Of a stretch of DNA of 64,000 nt, positions 18,757 through 28,395 are shown piece after piece. The position numbers were made by a program, and so were the translations under genes. Source of the stretch: Bdellovibrionales bacterium. GTDB taxonomy: Bacteria; Bdellovibrionota; Bdellovibrionia; Bdellovibrionales; Bdellovibrionaceae. The DNA lies in assembly GCA_016713585.1 (NCBI GenBank), contig JADJOV010000002.1:453888-517887 (forward strand), written 5' to 3'. How positions within the stretch are numbered: the first letter of the stretch is position 1; each line of letters opens with the position of its first letter. The notes beneath the pieces are model-generated. The model was not told the origin of the DNA and did no database searches. It worked only from the letters and a program-made list of their open reading frames with translations.

Positions 18757-19600
18757 CTGCAAATCCCTTTCGAGTTTTTTGAAACCATACAAATCCTGCC
18801 CAACTCACAATTGTTGCAATCATAAAATACAGACCTAGCCCTATCCAATTGGGTGGGCGACCCCAAATAAGAACTTCACGAGCCTGTTCAATTATGAAAG
18901 TCGATGGATTTGCTAAAATAAACAATCTCAGATCTTCAGGAACTGCAGAAATTGGATAAAAAACCGGGGAAAGAAACATCAGGACAGTGGTGAGCAATCC
19001 AATGCTCTGCCCGACATCTCTCAAAAAAACTCCCACCGAGGCTAAAAGCCATGAAAAACCAACGCTGAGAATAATCAGAGGAATCAAAACAAAAGGTATA
19101 AAAACAACCGTCCAGTTCAAAGACCCGTTAAAAATCAGAACTGCCGCCAGCAAAACGCTAAGACTAACCAATGCATGAAATAAGGCCGCACAAATTGAAA
19201 CAATTGACAAAATCTCAATTGGAAATACGACTTTCTTAACAAAATTAACATTCGAAATAATCAGCCCTGGGGCTCGATTTAACACCTCATTAACAAAGTT
19301 CAACACAATCAATCCGACAAATAAGACAAGCGCGAAGTCAGTCTTACTTTCACCCTGCTCAGCTCCATGCCAGCGCGACTTAAATACAACTGAGAACACA
19401 AATGTATAAACAAAAAGCATAAATATTGGATTGAAAAGCGACCAGGCTAGGCCCAACATAGAGCCCTTATAACGACCTATAACTTCTCTTCTCGTCATTT
19501 GTAAAATAAGTTGTCGATTAACAAAAAAAACCCCAAGCAATGCTCCAAAGGATGTTGGAGAAGGAGCGTGTGGATTAACAGGAATAGCTCGCCCTATCAC
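18746..19600 (-). CDS. wzm: Polysaccharide ABC transporter permease
   Basis: This is an ABC-2 type membrane protein of 284 residues with six hydrophobic helices. The N-terminal cytosolic segment (LILQMTRREVIGRYKGSMLG) and the FNPIFMLFVYTFVFSVVF first helix are diagnostic of Wzm/KpsM/RfbA export permeases; LSPVFYPISAVPEDL is the usual loop before helix five. The GTG at 19600 is the start. It heads the minus-strand export operon wzm-wzt-methyltransferase. The 284 bases to the divergent gene at 19885 hold no gene and should carry both promoters; I do not see a strong one. Confidence 0.88.
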   Translation of the reverse strand: MIGRAIPVNPHAPSPTSFGALLGVFFVNRQLILQMTRREVIGRYKGSMLGLAWSLFNPIFMLFVYTFVFSVVFKSRWHGAEQGESKTDFALVLFVGLIVLNFVNEVLNRAPGLIISNVNFVKKVVFPIEILSIVSICAALFHALVSLSVLLAAVLIFNGSLNWTVVFIPFVLIPLIILSVGFSWLLASVGVFLRDVGQSIGLLTTVLMFLSPVFYPISAVPEDLRLFILANPSTFIIEQAREVLIWGRPPNWIGLGLYFMIATIVSWAGFVWFQKTRKGFADVL

Positions 19601-19884
19601 GCAAAAGACCTACGCTCTTCTCTCACCATTGGCTGCGGATACATTCGCTACCTCACAATTGCTTCTTTCAAGGGACATAGAACAAAAACAAATACCTCAA
19701 AGAAGCTCTTTATGTTAGCTTTTTCAAGGCGTTGAGGGGTTTCCGTTTATATCGCGGCGCGAAGAATCTGAACGCTGCCCCCGAGTAATGGCGCTAGGCC
19801 CGAGTAAAAACGGAATTGCTAAGGTCAGTCAACTGCGGGGCCGACGAATCGGGTTATGTTTTTCAATTTTGGGAGAGTTATCAA

Positions 19885-21347
19885 ATGGAAACTTCAGCCC
19901 CCACTAAAACGCAATCAATACTTCAATATTCGGCATTCGTATTTGTACTTCTTGGATTGAAATTGGCTGTAATTCATAATTTTGGAAATGCAACCCCCTT
20001 TTGGGACCAATGGGACGCAGAGTGGGCTAACATTTATGAGCCTTACCTCAAAGGGACGCTCCAGTGGAATGATTTTTTCAGCTTAGTAAATGAGCACCGA
20101 ACCATACTGACAAAGCTGCTTGCTTTGGCGGAACTTATCGTCAATGGAAAGTGGAATCCACTTTTTCAAATGACCATTAATGCTTTCCTTCATGTAGGAA
20201 TAATTGCCCTCATGGTAAGAAAATTGAGTTTGGCCTCCGGTGAAAGATATCAAGGATATCTATTAGTTTTTGCGGTTGTCCTCTTTGGCCTTCCCTACGG
20301 GTGGGAAAACACTCTAGCTGGATTTCAATCACTATTCTATTTCGTCCTGCTCTTTAGTGTTTTGGCAATTTGGCATACGTCTGCTCATAGGCCCCTTTCT
20401 CTCCCTTGGTGGCGGGGTGTTGTTTTTGGAGTGTATTCTTTTTGTCCCTAGCCTCGGGAGTGTTTTCACTTTTGGCTGCTTCACTTGGAGGACTCGTTGT
20501 TTATTTTACTGAGAGCAGAAAAAACAAGACCTACCTACTTAGCACGGCAATTTTACTATTCCTGGGTATTATCAGGGCATTAACAACCCCAACTTTACCC
20601 TATCATGCAGACCTCAAAGCAAGTTCACTTGGACATTTTTTGGGTGCTTTATCTGCGGTTTTGTCATGGCCTGCCCAAACGAGTGTTATAGCGGCGATCA
20701 TTCGAAATCTTCCCGGATTGGTTTTTGTTATCTCTGTTCTAAGAGAACGTCCAAAGGTCGACGACAAACGATGGTTTCTTTTTGTACTATTTTTTATGGA
20801 CGCTGGGAACCGCAGTAAGCATGGCCTATGCCCGAGCGAGTGGTCCAACAGCATCACGATACTTAGATGTTATTGCAGTTTCAATAATCATAAATCTTGC
20901 TTGCTTTTTCCCTCCTCTGACATTTTTGTGGGTTGCTCTTGTTGTGACATCACTCGGACTGAAAACTTTTAATCATGTTCCAAGAGAACTTTTAGTTAAA
21001 CGACAGGCAAGTTATAAACAGGAGATTAATGTTCGCAATTTCATGACTTCAGGCGACCCAAGCGATCTGCAAGATAAGCCATTTTGATATCCCATATCAG
21101 ATTCAAATCGATTAGTCCTTATCTTAAGATCGCGTTTAGTGCGAGAATTCTGCCCAATCATATTTTGCCAAACTCAAATAGCATTCATGTACTTTTGGGC
21201 AAAGAAAGGATTCCGGTGGGGCGACCCACTGGTGGGAAATTAGATGCTCTGATTAATTTGCTGCTAGAGAATTATGCCTTTTCTATCGGCCTTGGTTTGA
21301 TGTTATTTTTCGTATCTCTAGGATTAAGACTGAAGAGAGGCAAATAG
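19885..21347 (+). CDS. Multi-pass membrane protein of a GT-C-like hypothetical family (frameshifted)
   Basis: About 487 residues after correction. It begins after GAGAG with METSAPTKTQSILQY, a hydrophobic helix, and then the conserved periplasmic segment TPFWDQWDAEWANIYEPYLKG and VNEHRTILTKLLAL, a family I know as an uncharacterised membrane protein of surface-polysaccharide clusters; the acidic Asp residues after helix one resemble the catalytic loop of GT-C enzymes. The frame breaks at T5 20439-20443 and T6 20790-20795; one extra T in each restores YSFLSLASGVF and FLWTLGTAVSMAYAR. A third break lies near 21085. The tail ends in a membrane helix. It overlaps the convergent rmd-like gene by 24 bases. 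Confidence 0.6.
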
Positions 21348-22241
21348 GTAGTTAAACATCGGCCAAAATAAATTAACAAATTCGGAAAGACTTCTTCTGG
21401 GTCTCACCGTTTTCAAAACTCTCGAAAGGCGGATCATATCACCTGAAATATATGGCGGATCATTCTTTCGTATCCTCTTGGGATCAACAACGATTTCCTT
21501 TTTGAGTGAGTTATTCTTGCCAGCTCCTGGACCAATTCTGACAAAAAAGAAATCGTTACCAGCACATAAGTTAAACACACTTGAATCAAAAACATGATCC
21601 TCTAGCTCAGTCATCAAACCCAGTTCATTTATCAAATCTTGAATCAGTCCAATGTCTCGTTGAACAGTTAATGAGCCCACACTGATCACGTCAGAACTTT
21701 GATTCATCAACTGCTGATAAAAGCCAGGAAGAAAAAACGAAGGATCTTGGCTCTTATGTGTGTGATTAAAAAGTCTCAATATAAGCGACTTCGTGCCCCA
21801 TCTTGTAAATGCAATCCTCAATAGGTCTTCACAAAGAAGTTTGGACTTAGCATATACTGTCTTTGGCCCAATAGGAAAATCTTCATCAATTTTTAGCTTG
21901 TTACTAAGTTTTGAAAAATCATATACATAGGCTGAACTTGGAAAAATAATTTTTGCGCTTGTCTGATACTCGTTAATTGCCTCAATCAAAAATTGTGTCC
22001 CAATAACATTAACTCGATAGGCCTCGACAGGATTTTCTTCACAAACTAAATTATGACTAATACCTGCCAAATGAAAAACAAAATCAAATTGGGCCTTCTC
22101 TAGGATTTTACTTATTTCTAAGGGTACAGTTATATCGAAGTATTCATTACTAACGCTATGGCCATTTTTGATTAATACCTTCGCAAGATGCTTGCCAATA
22201 AAACTCGTGTTCCCACCTGTTATCAGTATCTTTTTACCCAA
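21324..22241 (-). CDS. Extended SDR, GDP-4-keto-6-deoxymannose reductase-like
   Basis: The 305-residue protein starts KKILITGGNTSFIGKHLAKVL, with an unusual GGNTSFIG instead of GxxGFxG, and has FHLAGISHNLVCEENPVEAYRVNVIGT and PSSAYVYDF; catalytic YAKSK follows. It lies 8 bases downstream of gmd. Gmd/Rmd pairs make GDP-D-rhamnose, so this may be Rmd; Fcl (GDP-fucose) is less likely in view of its sequence. The converging membrane gene overlaps its end by 24 bases. Frame intact. Confidence 0.7.
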   Translation of the reverse strand: MGKKILITGGNTSFIGKHLAKVLIKNGHSVSNEYFDITVPLEISKILEKAQFDFVFHLAGISHNLVCEENPVEAYRVNVIGTQFLIEAINEYQTSAKIIFPSSAYVYDFSKLSNKLKIDEDFPIGPKTVYAKSKLLCEDLLRIAFTRWGTKSLILRLFNHTHKSQDPSFFLPGFYQQLMNQSSDVISVGSLTVQRDIGLIQDLINELGLMTELEDHVFDSSVFNLCAGNDFFFVRIGPGAGKNNSLKKEIVVDPKRIRKNDPPYISGDMIRLSRVLKTVRPRRSLSEFVNLFWPMFNYLFASLQS

Positions 22242-22249
22242 TGGGGCTC

Positions 22250-23219
22250 CTAATTTTTTATTGACTGTTTCACTAACGCCAGATCACTCTCCACCATCAT
22301 TTTGACAAGCTGCTTGAAACTGGTTTTGGGCGCCCAGTTCAGTTTCTTCCTCGCCTTTGTGGAATCTCCAATCAGCAAATCAACCTCTGCTGGTCGCATA
22401 AACTTTGGATCAATTTTGACATATTTCTTCCAGTCCAAATCAGCATACTCAAAAGCCAATTCAACGAACTCTTTAACTGTATGCGCCTCATCTGTTGATA
22501 TAACATAATCATCCGGCTGATCTTGTTGCATCATCAGCCACATAGCCTCAACATAATCACTAGCAAATCCCCAATCACGCTTTGCATCTAAGTTTCCCAG
22601 TCGCAATTCATCAGAAAGACCGTGCCTGATTTTAGCTACATGATAGGTAATTTTTCGTGTCACGAACTCAAGACCCCTGCGAGGGGACTCATGATTAAAC
22701 AAAATCCCGCTTGACGCATGAAGATTATAAGATTCTCTATAGTTCACCGTTGCCCAATGCCCATAAAGCTTCGCCACCCCATAAGGAGATCGGGGATAGA
22801 AAGAGGTCTTTTCAGACTGCGGGACCGTCTGAACTTTACCAAACATCTCACTACTAGATGCTTGATAAAAGCGAGCCTTTGGAACAGTTCTTCGCATTGC
22901 CTCGAGAACTCGTCACACCCACCGCTGTAAACTCGGCGGTCAAAACTGGTTGATCCCAAGATGTTTGGACAAAACTTTGAGACGCTAAATTATAAATTTC
23001 ATCCGGAGAACAGGCCTCCATGGCATCCAACAGTGAAGAAGAATCAAGAAGATCGCCAGAAACAAGTTCAACTCTATCTATGAGGTGACCACTTCTCTCC
23101 GTGATAACTGTGGACGAGCGCCTTGTTAACCCTACAACGCGCTAACCTTTTGAAAGAAGTAATTCAGCCAAATAAGATCCATCTTGCCCCGTGATGCCAG
23201 TAATAAGTGCAGTTTTCAT
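22250..23219 (-). CDS. gmd: GDP-mannose 4,6-dehydratase (one nonsense codon and one frameshift)
   Basis: GDP-D-mannose is converted to GDP-4-keto-6-deoxymannose, the precursor of rhamnose, fucose or colitose. From ATG 23217-23219 the reading gives MKTALITGITGQDGSYLAEL, the hallmark of Gmd, then an in-frame TAG at 23142-23144 where Tyr is usual (SKGYRVVGL), then EIYNLASQSFVQTSWDQP. A one-base defect near 22900 separates this from MRRTVPKARFYQASSSEMFG. SPYGVAKLYGHW provides the catalytic YxxxK. About 322 residues when joined, slightly short. The tandem with the following reductase supports the call. The TAG is not a homopolymer error. Confidence 0.8.
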
Positions 23220-23237
23220 AAACGATCCTTTGCTCTA

Positions 23238-24724
23238 TTATTGATTAAAAAGTGAGATCAGACTGTTGATTGGCTTCTCCCATAAGAATTCATCTTTAAC
23301 GACCCGATATGCCCGTTCTCCCATTTTCTTGGCGAATTCCTTATCTTTGAGCAATTTAATTATATAATTTGAATACTCAGTCGGGTCGTCGCTAATAAAA
23401 ACAGACACCTCATTCTGATACGGGGTTCCACAACACCCTATGCTAGTCGATGCAATAGGCTTCGCGAGAATAGCATATTGATTAACCTTCCCACGTAATC
23501 CGGCTCCATTGATAAGAGGTGCAGCACAAACCTCCATTTTCTGTAACTCAGAAACAACATCTTCTATTGGCCCCTGCCAACTGACTGATGATTCAAAATG
23601 AGCGTAATTTGGCCTCACTCGATCCAAAGGACCTTTGCCCATAATTACAAATCGGTAGCGCGGAATAGCTTTAAGAATCTGCGCATGACAGTGATCCAAA
23701 TACCAGACGATTCCCTCAATATTCGGGTAATGATCAAAGTTTCCTATAAAACCTACAGTGTCTGGAATAACTGCTGACTTTGACGCTAAAATTTTTTCTA
23801 GCATAACATGCCTAGAGATTCCAGTTTTAATAATTGCGACTCCCTTACTCATTGAAAAATCTTATCAACAAATTCAGCATCTTTCTCCGTTAAACAAATA
23901 AGTTTATCTGCAATCAACGCGGCCTTTTTTTCTAAATGATGATTGGTCAAAAACTCACCGACCTTTTGATGCATTTTTTTCAAGGAGTGCTCTTGAAACA
24001 TTGTCTGAATATCCATCCACACACGTCTGGTGGTCACTTCAATGTATTCAAATGCCTTCGACTTTATTTGCCCAGTTGATTCCTCCATTAAGTCCACGGA
24101 TTGGGGCCAAATGAAATAGCCAAAATCAAAATCAATCTTTGTCGATTTAATCCACTCTTCAAAATCAGAAACTAAAAAACCTGACGAAGGCACGAACGCT
24201 GAAGAAGCTAAAAATGACTTCAAACCTTTCTGCGTTTCAAACTCATCGCCATCCGGCTTAACCGAGAAAAGATGCACTTGATATCCCAGCAAACTCAATT
24301 CATGCATAAGGTCAAAGGCGCGAAGACCTCCACCATGATTTAAACTTGGAAAAACACTGGTAACAAATACAATATTCCCACCTGGCTTGAGCATCGTCGA
24401 GGTTACCTTATTTAGGGGAATTCGACGCTCCGCGATTGCTAAAAGGTCCCTGATGGCAATACCGTGAAAAAAACTAGACTCCCAAAATTGAGTCGAAAGG
24501 TATCTTCTACCAACAGTTGTGTTACCACCCTCTAGCTCAACCAACTTCGTCAATAGAATCTCGACCTCAACCTGAAATGCATCCGCCCACTTTGAAACAA
24601 TCGCCTGATGCTGCAAAAACATAGTGAGTTTAATAGAAAATAGCTTTCGAAAAACCCGAACAATATAAGAATGGTAAACACAAGAAAGACAAGATCTGGC
24701 TGACTGCTTAATTATACTCTTCAT
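23238..24724 (-). CDS. GT4-like glycosyltransferase (frameshifted; possibly two genes)
   Basis: The first reading frame (291 residues) ends with LICLTEKDAEFVDKIFQ and carries the N-terminal GT-B domain: IVFVTSVFPSLNHGGGLRAF and YQVHLFSVKPDGDE. The second (204 residues) starts at the overlapping ATGA and carries the C-terminal domain: DTVGFIGNFDHYPNIEGIVWYL, APLINGAGLRGKVNQYAILAKPIAST. One extra A at 23850 would merge the two without a break (KIFQMSKGVAI), and this is likely since GT4 enzymes need both halves in one chain. The ATGA overlap could also be genuine translational coupling, which would be unusual. About 495 residues joined. An N-terminal segment of 100 residues precedes the GT domain. 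Confidence 0.65.
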
Positions 24725-24752
24725 ACACTACCCTTTAAACAAGGCCTCATTA

Positions 24753-25322
24753 TCATATTTGAATATCCGAATTAAACAAAGGAAAGTACTTGGTTTTATA
24801 AGTTAGACCTCTATTTCGCGTCCCTATTTTTTTAGCTGGACACCCGGCGACAATTGTATAGGGATCAACTGACTTGGTCACAACAGAACCTGCACCAACA
24901 ACAGCGCCTTCACCGATTTGAACCCCCGGCAAAATTGTTGACCTGGTTCCAATCCAAACATGATCACCAATAGTGACAGCACCAATTTTTCCAGCAAAGT
25001 CGGAACTCTGCACATCATGGGTGAGAGTCTGAATGATTGTATAATGAGAAATGTTAACATTATTGCCGATTGTCAGAGAAAAGCGGCCGTCAAGATAAGT
25101 AAATCGATTAATCACCGAATTCGAACCAATGCTAATCTGAGCACCGAATTCGCCACCTGCGACAAAACAACCATAGTGAATACTCGAATCCTGACCAATT
25201 TTAATTCCCAAGATCCTCTTCAAAAACGTATGACGAAGCCAGTAAGAGGGCTGCTTCATTATTATACCATTTGCTAGGTAGTAGAAATTCCCAAAAAGAA
25301 TCTTCCGTAAAAAACTCGCCAC
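24753..25322 (-). CDS. Hexapeptide-repeat O-acetyltransferase
   Basis: The 189-residue product has left-handed beta-helix repeats from about residue 38: IKIGQDSSIHYG, ISIGSNSVINRF, LTIGNNVNISHYTIIQT, followed by VTIGDHVWIGTRSTILPGVQIGEGAVVGAGSVV. The catalytic His is in LTHDVQSSDF. The last repeats with VDPYTIVAGCPAKKIG are those of the maltose/galactoside acetyltransferase group, which uses acetyl-CoA. It sits 6 bases upstream of no overlap with the GT2 gene, in one operon. The likely role is O-acetylation of the surface glycan; the target is unknown. Confidence 0.82.
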   Translation of the reverse strand: MASFLRKILFGNFYYLANGIIMKQPSYWLRHTFLKRILGIKIGQDSSIHYGCFVAGGEFGAQISIGSNSVINRFTYLDGRFSLTIGNNVNISHYTIIQTLTHDVQSSDFAGKIGAVTIGDHVWIGTRSTILPGVQIGEGAVVGAGSVVTKSVDPYTIVAGCPAKKIGTRNRGLTYKTKYFPLFNSDIQI

Positions 25323-25327
25323 GCGCC

Positions 25328-26452
25328 CTATCCCTGTTGAATTCTCAACCCTGCCTGCCGAAAAAGGTTGACTAGCCGACTGAAACCGTTTCGATCACCA
25401 AATATTCCCATGAAGAAGTAAACTGGAATTAATAAAATCCCTTGAACGTAAATATTCAATCGACTATTTTTACGAATTCCCCAAGCAATTAAAGCCCAAA
25501 AACTTAAATTTTGAATTTCATCTGCCTGAAGATAAAGACCCTTAAGATAAGATTTCAGCATAATTTCATATCCGCCACAGGCACGCTGTGACAACGCACT
25601 GGGGTGACGATAATTCCAATCATGTTCCGCAAGCATCCCGTCGACTAAAGTGGTTACATAGGTCTGCCAAACAACATTATGCTTGCGTTCATAATACGCA
25701 CGGTTTTTAGCCATTAAATCTGAAAGTGTTTTTTTCTTAAGTCGAGAAAAGGAAGCACTTCCCCAGTGATGCACAAAAACATCTCGTGCAATTTTTATCT
25801 CAAAGCTGCCTTGTAAGGCTCGAACACAATAGTCATCGTCTTCAAACATTCCAAGCCCAAACTCTTCATCCAAAAGTCCAATTTTCTGAAAGACCTGCGT
25901 TGGACCTAAAACGCAGAAAAATCCCAGCATCGGCGTCGAAACTATATTTCCTTTATGCAATTGAGTCCAATTGCTTCCAAACTCAAAAACATTCCGCAGG
26001 GTAGACATTGACGTACTTTCAATTTCATACAGCAGGGGAATAATCTGCTCATTGCCGACGTTATTTGAAACAGGACCAACAAGTCCATTGACATTATGTC
26101 CGATCAAATTGTCGAGCCAGAAATCTGATACAATTGTGTCATTATTTAATAAACAAATATGGGTAAATTCCAAACGATCAAATGCAATCTTCAAACCAAC
26201 ATTGTTTCCACCTGAGAAACCCTTATTTGCCTCATTTTCAATGAACGTTCCAACAATTCTCTTTTCGCCAACAAGCCTAGAAAATGTATTCTTGATGAGG
26301 CCGAGCTCTTCCGACTTAGACTTATTATCAATCAGAATGACCTCTGACGCCGTCTCGTTCTTGGCTGTGCAAAGGGACTCAAGCATCAAGCAGGTGACAT
26401 CAGCCCTGTTATATGTGACAACAATAATTGCTGTTTTTTGATTCTTTCTCAT
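25328..26452 (-). CDS. GT2 glycosyltransferase, rhamnosyltransferase-like
   Basis: Intact 374-residue GT2. The N-terminus reads KTAIIVVTYNRADVTCLMLESL, the nucleotide-binding Asp is in VILIDNKSKSEE, the DxD-like motif is CLLNNDTIVSDFWLD, and EEFGLGMFEDDDYCVRA is the acceptor/base region typical of dTDP-rhamnosyltransferases such as WbbL. FVHHWGSASFS follows. A hydrophobic segment near residues 335-350 may anchor the enzyme. It precedes DUF2304 by 70 bases. Donor uncertain: since gmd/rmd are near, GDP-rhamnose is possible. Confidence 0.82.
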   Translation of the reverse strand: MRKNQKTAIIVVTYNRADVTCLMLESLCTAKNETASEVILIDNKSKSEELGLIKNTFSRLVGEKRIVGTFIENEANKGFSGGNNVGLKIAFDRLEFTHICLLNNDTIVSDFWLDNLIGHNVNGLVGPVSNNVGNEQIIPLLYEIESTSMSTLRNVFEFGSNWTQLHKGNIVSTPMLGFFCVLGPTQVFQKIGLLDEEFGLGMFEDDDYCVRALQGSFEIKIARDVFVHHWGSASFSRLKKKTLSDLMAKNRAYYERKHNVVWQTYVTTLVDGMLAEHDWNYRHPSALSQRACGGYEIMLKSYLKGLYLQADEIQNLSFWALIAWGIRKNSRLNIYVQGILLIPVYFFMGIFGDRNGFSRLVNLFRQAGLRIQQG

Positions 26453-26522
26453 ATGTTAGGCTCTTTTGACATAAGTAGTTCTCTAAGTCGACTTCTATAG
26501 GATTAACACCGTGTCATAGGCC

Positions 26523-26858
26523 TTAGTTTAATTTCCGTAAGAGGGATATTTCTTTTTCCAGCCGCTTAATTTCGATATGTTGGCTTGAAACAATAACGGA
26601 CAAATGAAGAAGATTCGTTAATACTGCTCCTAATACGACAACAAGTATCGCCGCCGGACCAAACTGAACTCCCGTGATTGCGACGACAAGGGGAATAAGG
26701 TCCGAAAAGAAACCGAGACCCAAAAAGATTGTCCCCATGATTAGCCATGATGCGGCGTATATATTATACATTCTACGCCGTCGAATCAAAAAAGAGACAA
26801 CCACAAAAATTGAAATGCCAACCAGAACGCTAATAATTCTTGAATTAAGGCTCATCAT
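26523..26858 (-). CDS. DUF2304 membrane protein
   Basis: The 111-residue protein has three hydrophobic helices (about 9-26, 34-51, 60-82) and a charged, helical C-terminus ending KRLEKEISLLRKLN. SWLIMGTIFLGLGFFSDLIP is typical of DUF2304. DUF2304 genes usually sit beside dolichol-phosphate-mannose-like GT2 genes, here the upstream fusion gene, which overlaps its start by 4 bases (ATGA). I infer a small partner subunit of the polyprenyl-phosphate GT2. Confidence 0.8.
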   Translation of the reverse strand: MMSLNSRIISVLVGISIFVVVSFLIRRRRMYNIYAASWLIMGTIFLGLGFFSDLIPLVVAITGVQFGPAAILVVVLGAVLTNLLHLSVIVSSQHIEIKRLEKEISLLRKLN

Positions 26859-28387
26859 GCTCTGCGTTTTCCAATGGAAATAGATCCAGAAAACAAAATA
26901 TCAACTAGATTCTTAAACATGTATAAAGAAGCATTAACCGTCGAAAATGAGGACTTCCCTTCACTTCTTGGCGCCATATTAATAAATTTTTCTACGATAC
27001 GAAATCCGGCTTTATGGGCAGTCCAAATCGCTCGAACTTCAGAATATTCAAAACGGGAATCCTTCGCAAAATAATCAATTAATTTGCGATTATATAACTG
27101 GCAGCCTGAAGTGCAATCACTGACCTTAAGGTTATATAGCCACCGTATCAAACTTGAAATTAGAACAATGCTGCTGTTTCTCAGAAGGTTTGGCTTGTAT
27201 TCAGAGTCTCCCAAAAAGCGAGAACCAATAACAAAATCAGCCTCATTTCGTCGAAGCACAGACAGAAGCCCGTCTATTTCCGCTGGGCGATGTTGGCCAT
27301 CAGCATCAATCCGAGCAAGGTACTGATATCCATTTCTGCTCGCATATAAAATACCAGCTTCAACAGCTCCGCCAATTCCAAAAGATTTTGCCACTTGAAT
27401 AACTGAAGCACCATATTCTCTGGATACTAAAACTGTGTTATCGGTAGAATATCCATCCACAACTAAGACATCTGCACGTGGAAGACTGGATTTTACTTCA
27501 CGAATCACCGCCCCAATCGATCGCGCCTCATTTAAGGCGACGATCAGAACTAGAGTATCTTTGGCTTGAAAACCTTCCTCTATCAGTGAAACGTTCTTAG
27601 TAGGCCCTAACTTTGATGGATAATTGAGAGGTGAGCTCTGAGAAAGTAAATTGGGTGAACCTTTATCCGACGATGAATTAAACTGCTGCACTCGCTTAAT
27701 AACGACGTCCATACTCTCAACATCTTCAATTCCCAGCCAAAACTTATCGATGTTAAATGCTCCAACTTTCTTATTTTCAGCCAAATAACTATTGATTAAA
27801 TCCGGCATAGTGTAAAATGTGTCGTGGGGAACTCGGTTGAGGGCTCTGCTGTTGATAACATATATTCCCGAGCTAATATTAAATCTTCGCTCAGGCTTTT
27901 CTACGATTTCCTGAATTTCATTGTTCGAAATTTCGATAACGCCAAAACTGCTTTTTTCTCTTTTTTCAATGCAGCCGACAACAATATCGTATTGGCCTTT
28001 TTCCGCAAAACTAAGCATTTGATCAAAATCCATCTCGGTATAGATGTCGCCGTTGATCAAAAAAAAGTATTCGTCTTTTTCAAAATGATCTTTCATAAGG
28101 GCCAATGGGCCGGCGGTTCCTAGAGGTTGCTCTTCATGGAAATAGGAGGCCTTCACGTTGAATCGCTCACCAGAACCTATATAGGCTTTAATCAACTCCG
28201 CCTGAAACCCAGTTGATATCATAAAATTAGTAATATTAAATTTCTTAAACTGGTTAATCAAATGAAGAAGAATAGGATCTTGGGCAATTGGCATCAGTGG
28301 TTTCGGAATTGTAAAAGTAAAAGGATGAAATCTGGTCCCCTTACCGCCGGCTAAAATCACGGCTTTGGTCATTTTATTTTTTATCAT
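26855..28387 (-). CDS. Sugar nucleotidyltransferase fused to a polyprenyl-phosphate GT2 domain
   Basis: One intact frame of 510 residues contains two enzymes. Residues 7-240 form a nucleotidyltransferase: VILAGGKGTRFHPFTFTIPK, INGDIYTEMDF for the metal Asp, VEKPE and FWLGIEDVESMD, most like mannose/glucose-1-phosphate guanylyl- or thymidylyltransferases. After a Ser-rich linker (245-272) residues 277-505 form a DPM-like GT2: LVLIVALNEARSIGAVIREV, VVDGYSTDNTV, IDADGQHRPAEI, IGSRFLGDSEY. There is no long membrane anchor at the C-terminus. The fusion suggests that the activated sugar is passed to a polyprenyl phosphate directly. The ATG at 28387 follows AGGG; ATGA overlap with DUF2304 follows. 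Confidence 0.85.
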   Translation of the reverse strand: MIKNKMTKAVILAGGKGTRFHPFTFTIPKPLMPIAQDPILLHLINQFKKFNITNFMISTGFQAELIKAYIGSGERFNVKASYFHEEQPLGTAGPLALMKDHFEKDEYFFLINGDIYTEMDFDQMLSFAEKGQYDIVVGCIEKREKSSFGVIEISNNEIQEIVEKPERRFNISSGIYVINSRALNRVPHDTFYTMPDLINSYLAENKKVGAFNIDKFWLGIEDVESMDVVIKRVQQFNSSSDKGSPNLLSQSSPLNYPSKLGPTKNVSLIEEGFQAKDTLVLIVALNEARSIGAVIREVKSSLPRADVLVVDGYSTDNTVLVSREYGASVIQVAKSFGIGGAVEAGILYASRNGYQYLARIDADGQHRPAEIDGLLSVLRRNEADFVIGSRFLGDSEYKPNLLRNSSIVLISSLIRWLYNLKVSDCTSGCQLYNRKLIDYFAKDSRFEYSEVRAIWTAHKAGFRIVEKFINMAPRSEGKSSFSTVNASLYMFKNLVDILFSGSISIGKRRA

Positions 28388-28395
28388 TGGTAACC

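Noticed and set aside
23849..23852. ATGA overlap taken as two separate glycosyltransferase genes
   Set aside because: Each part has only one half of a GT-B fold, so a single frameshifted gene is more likely; kept as an alternative in the feature.
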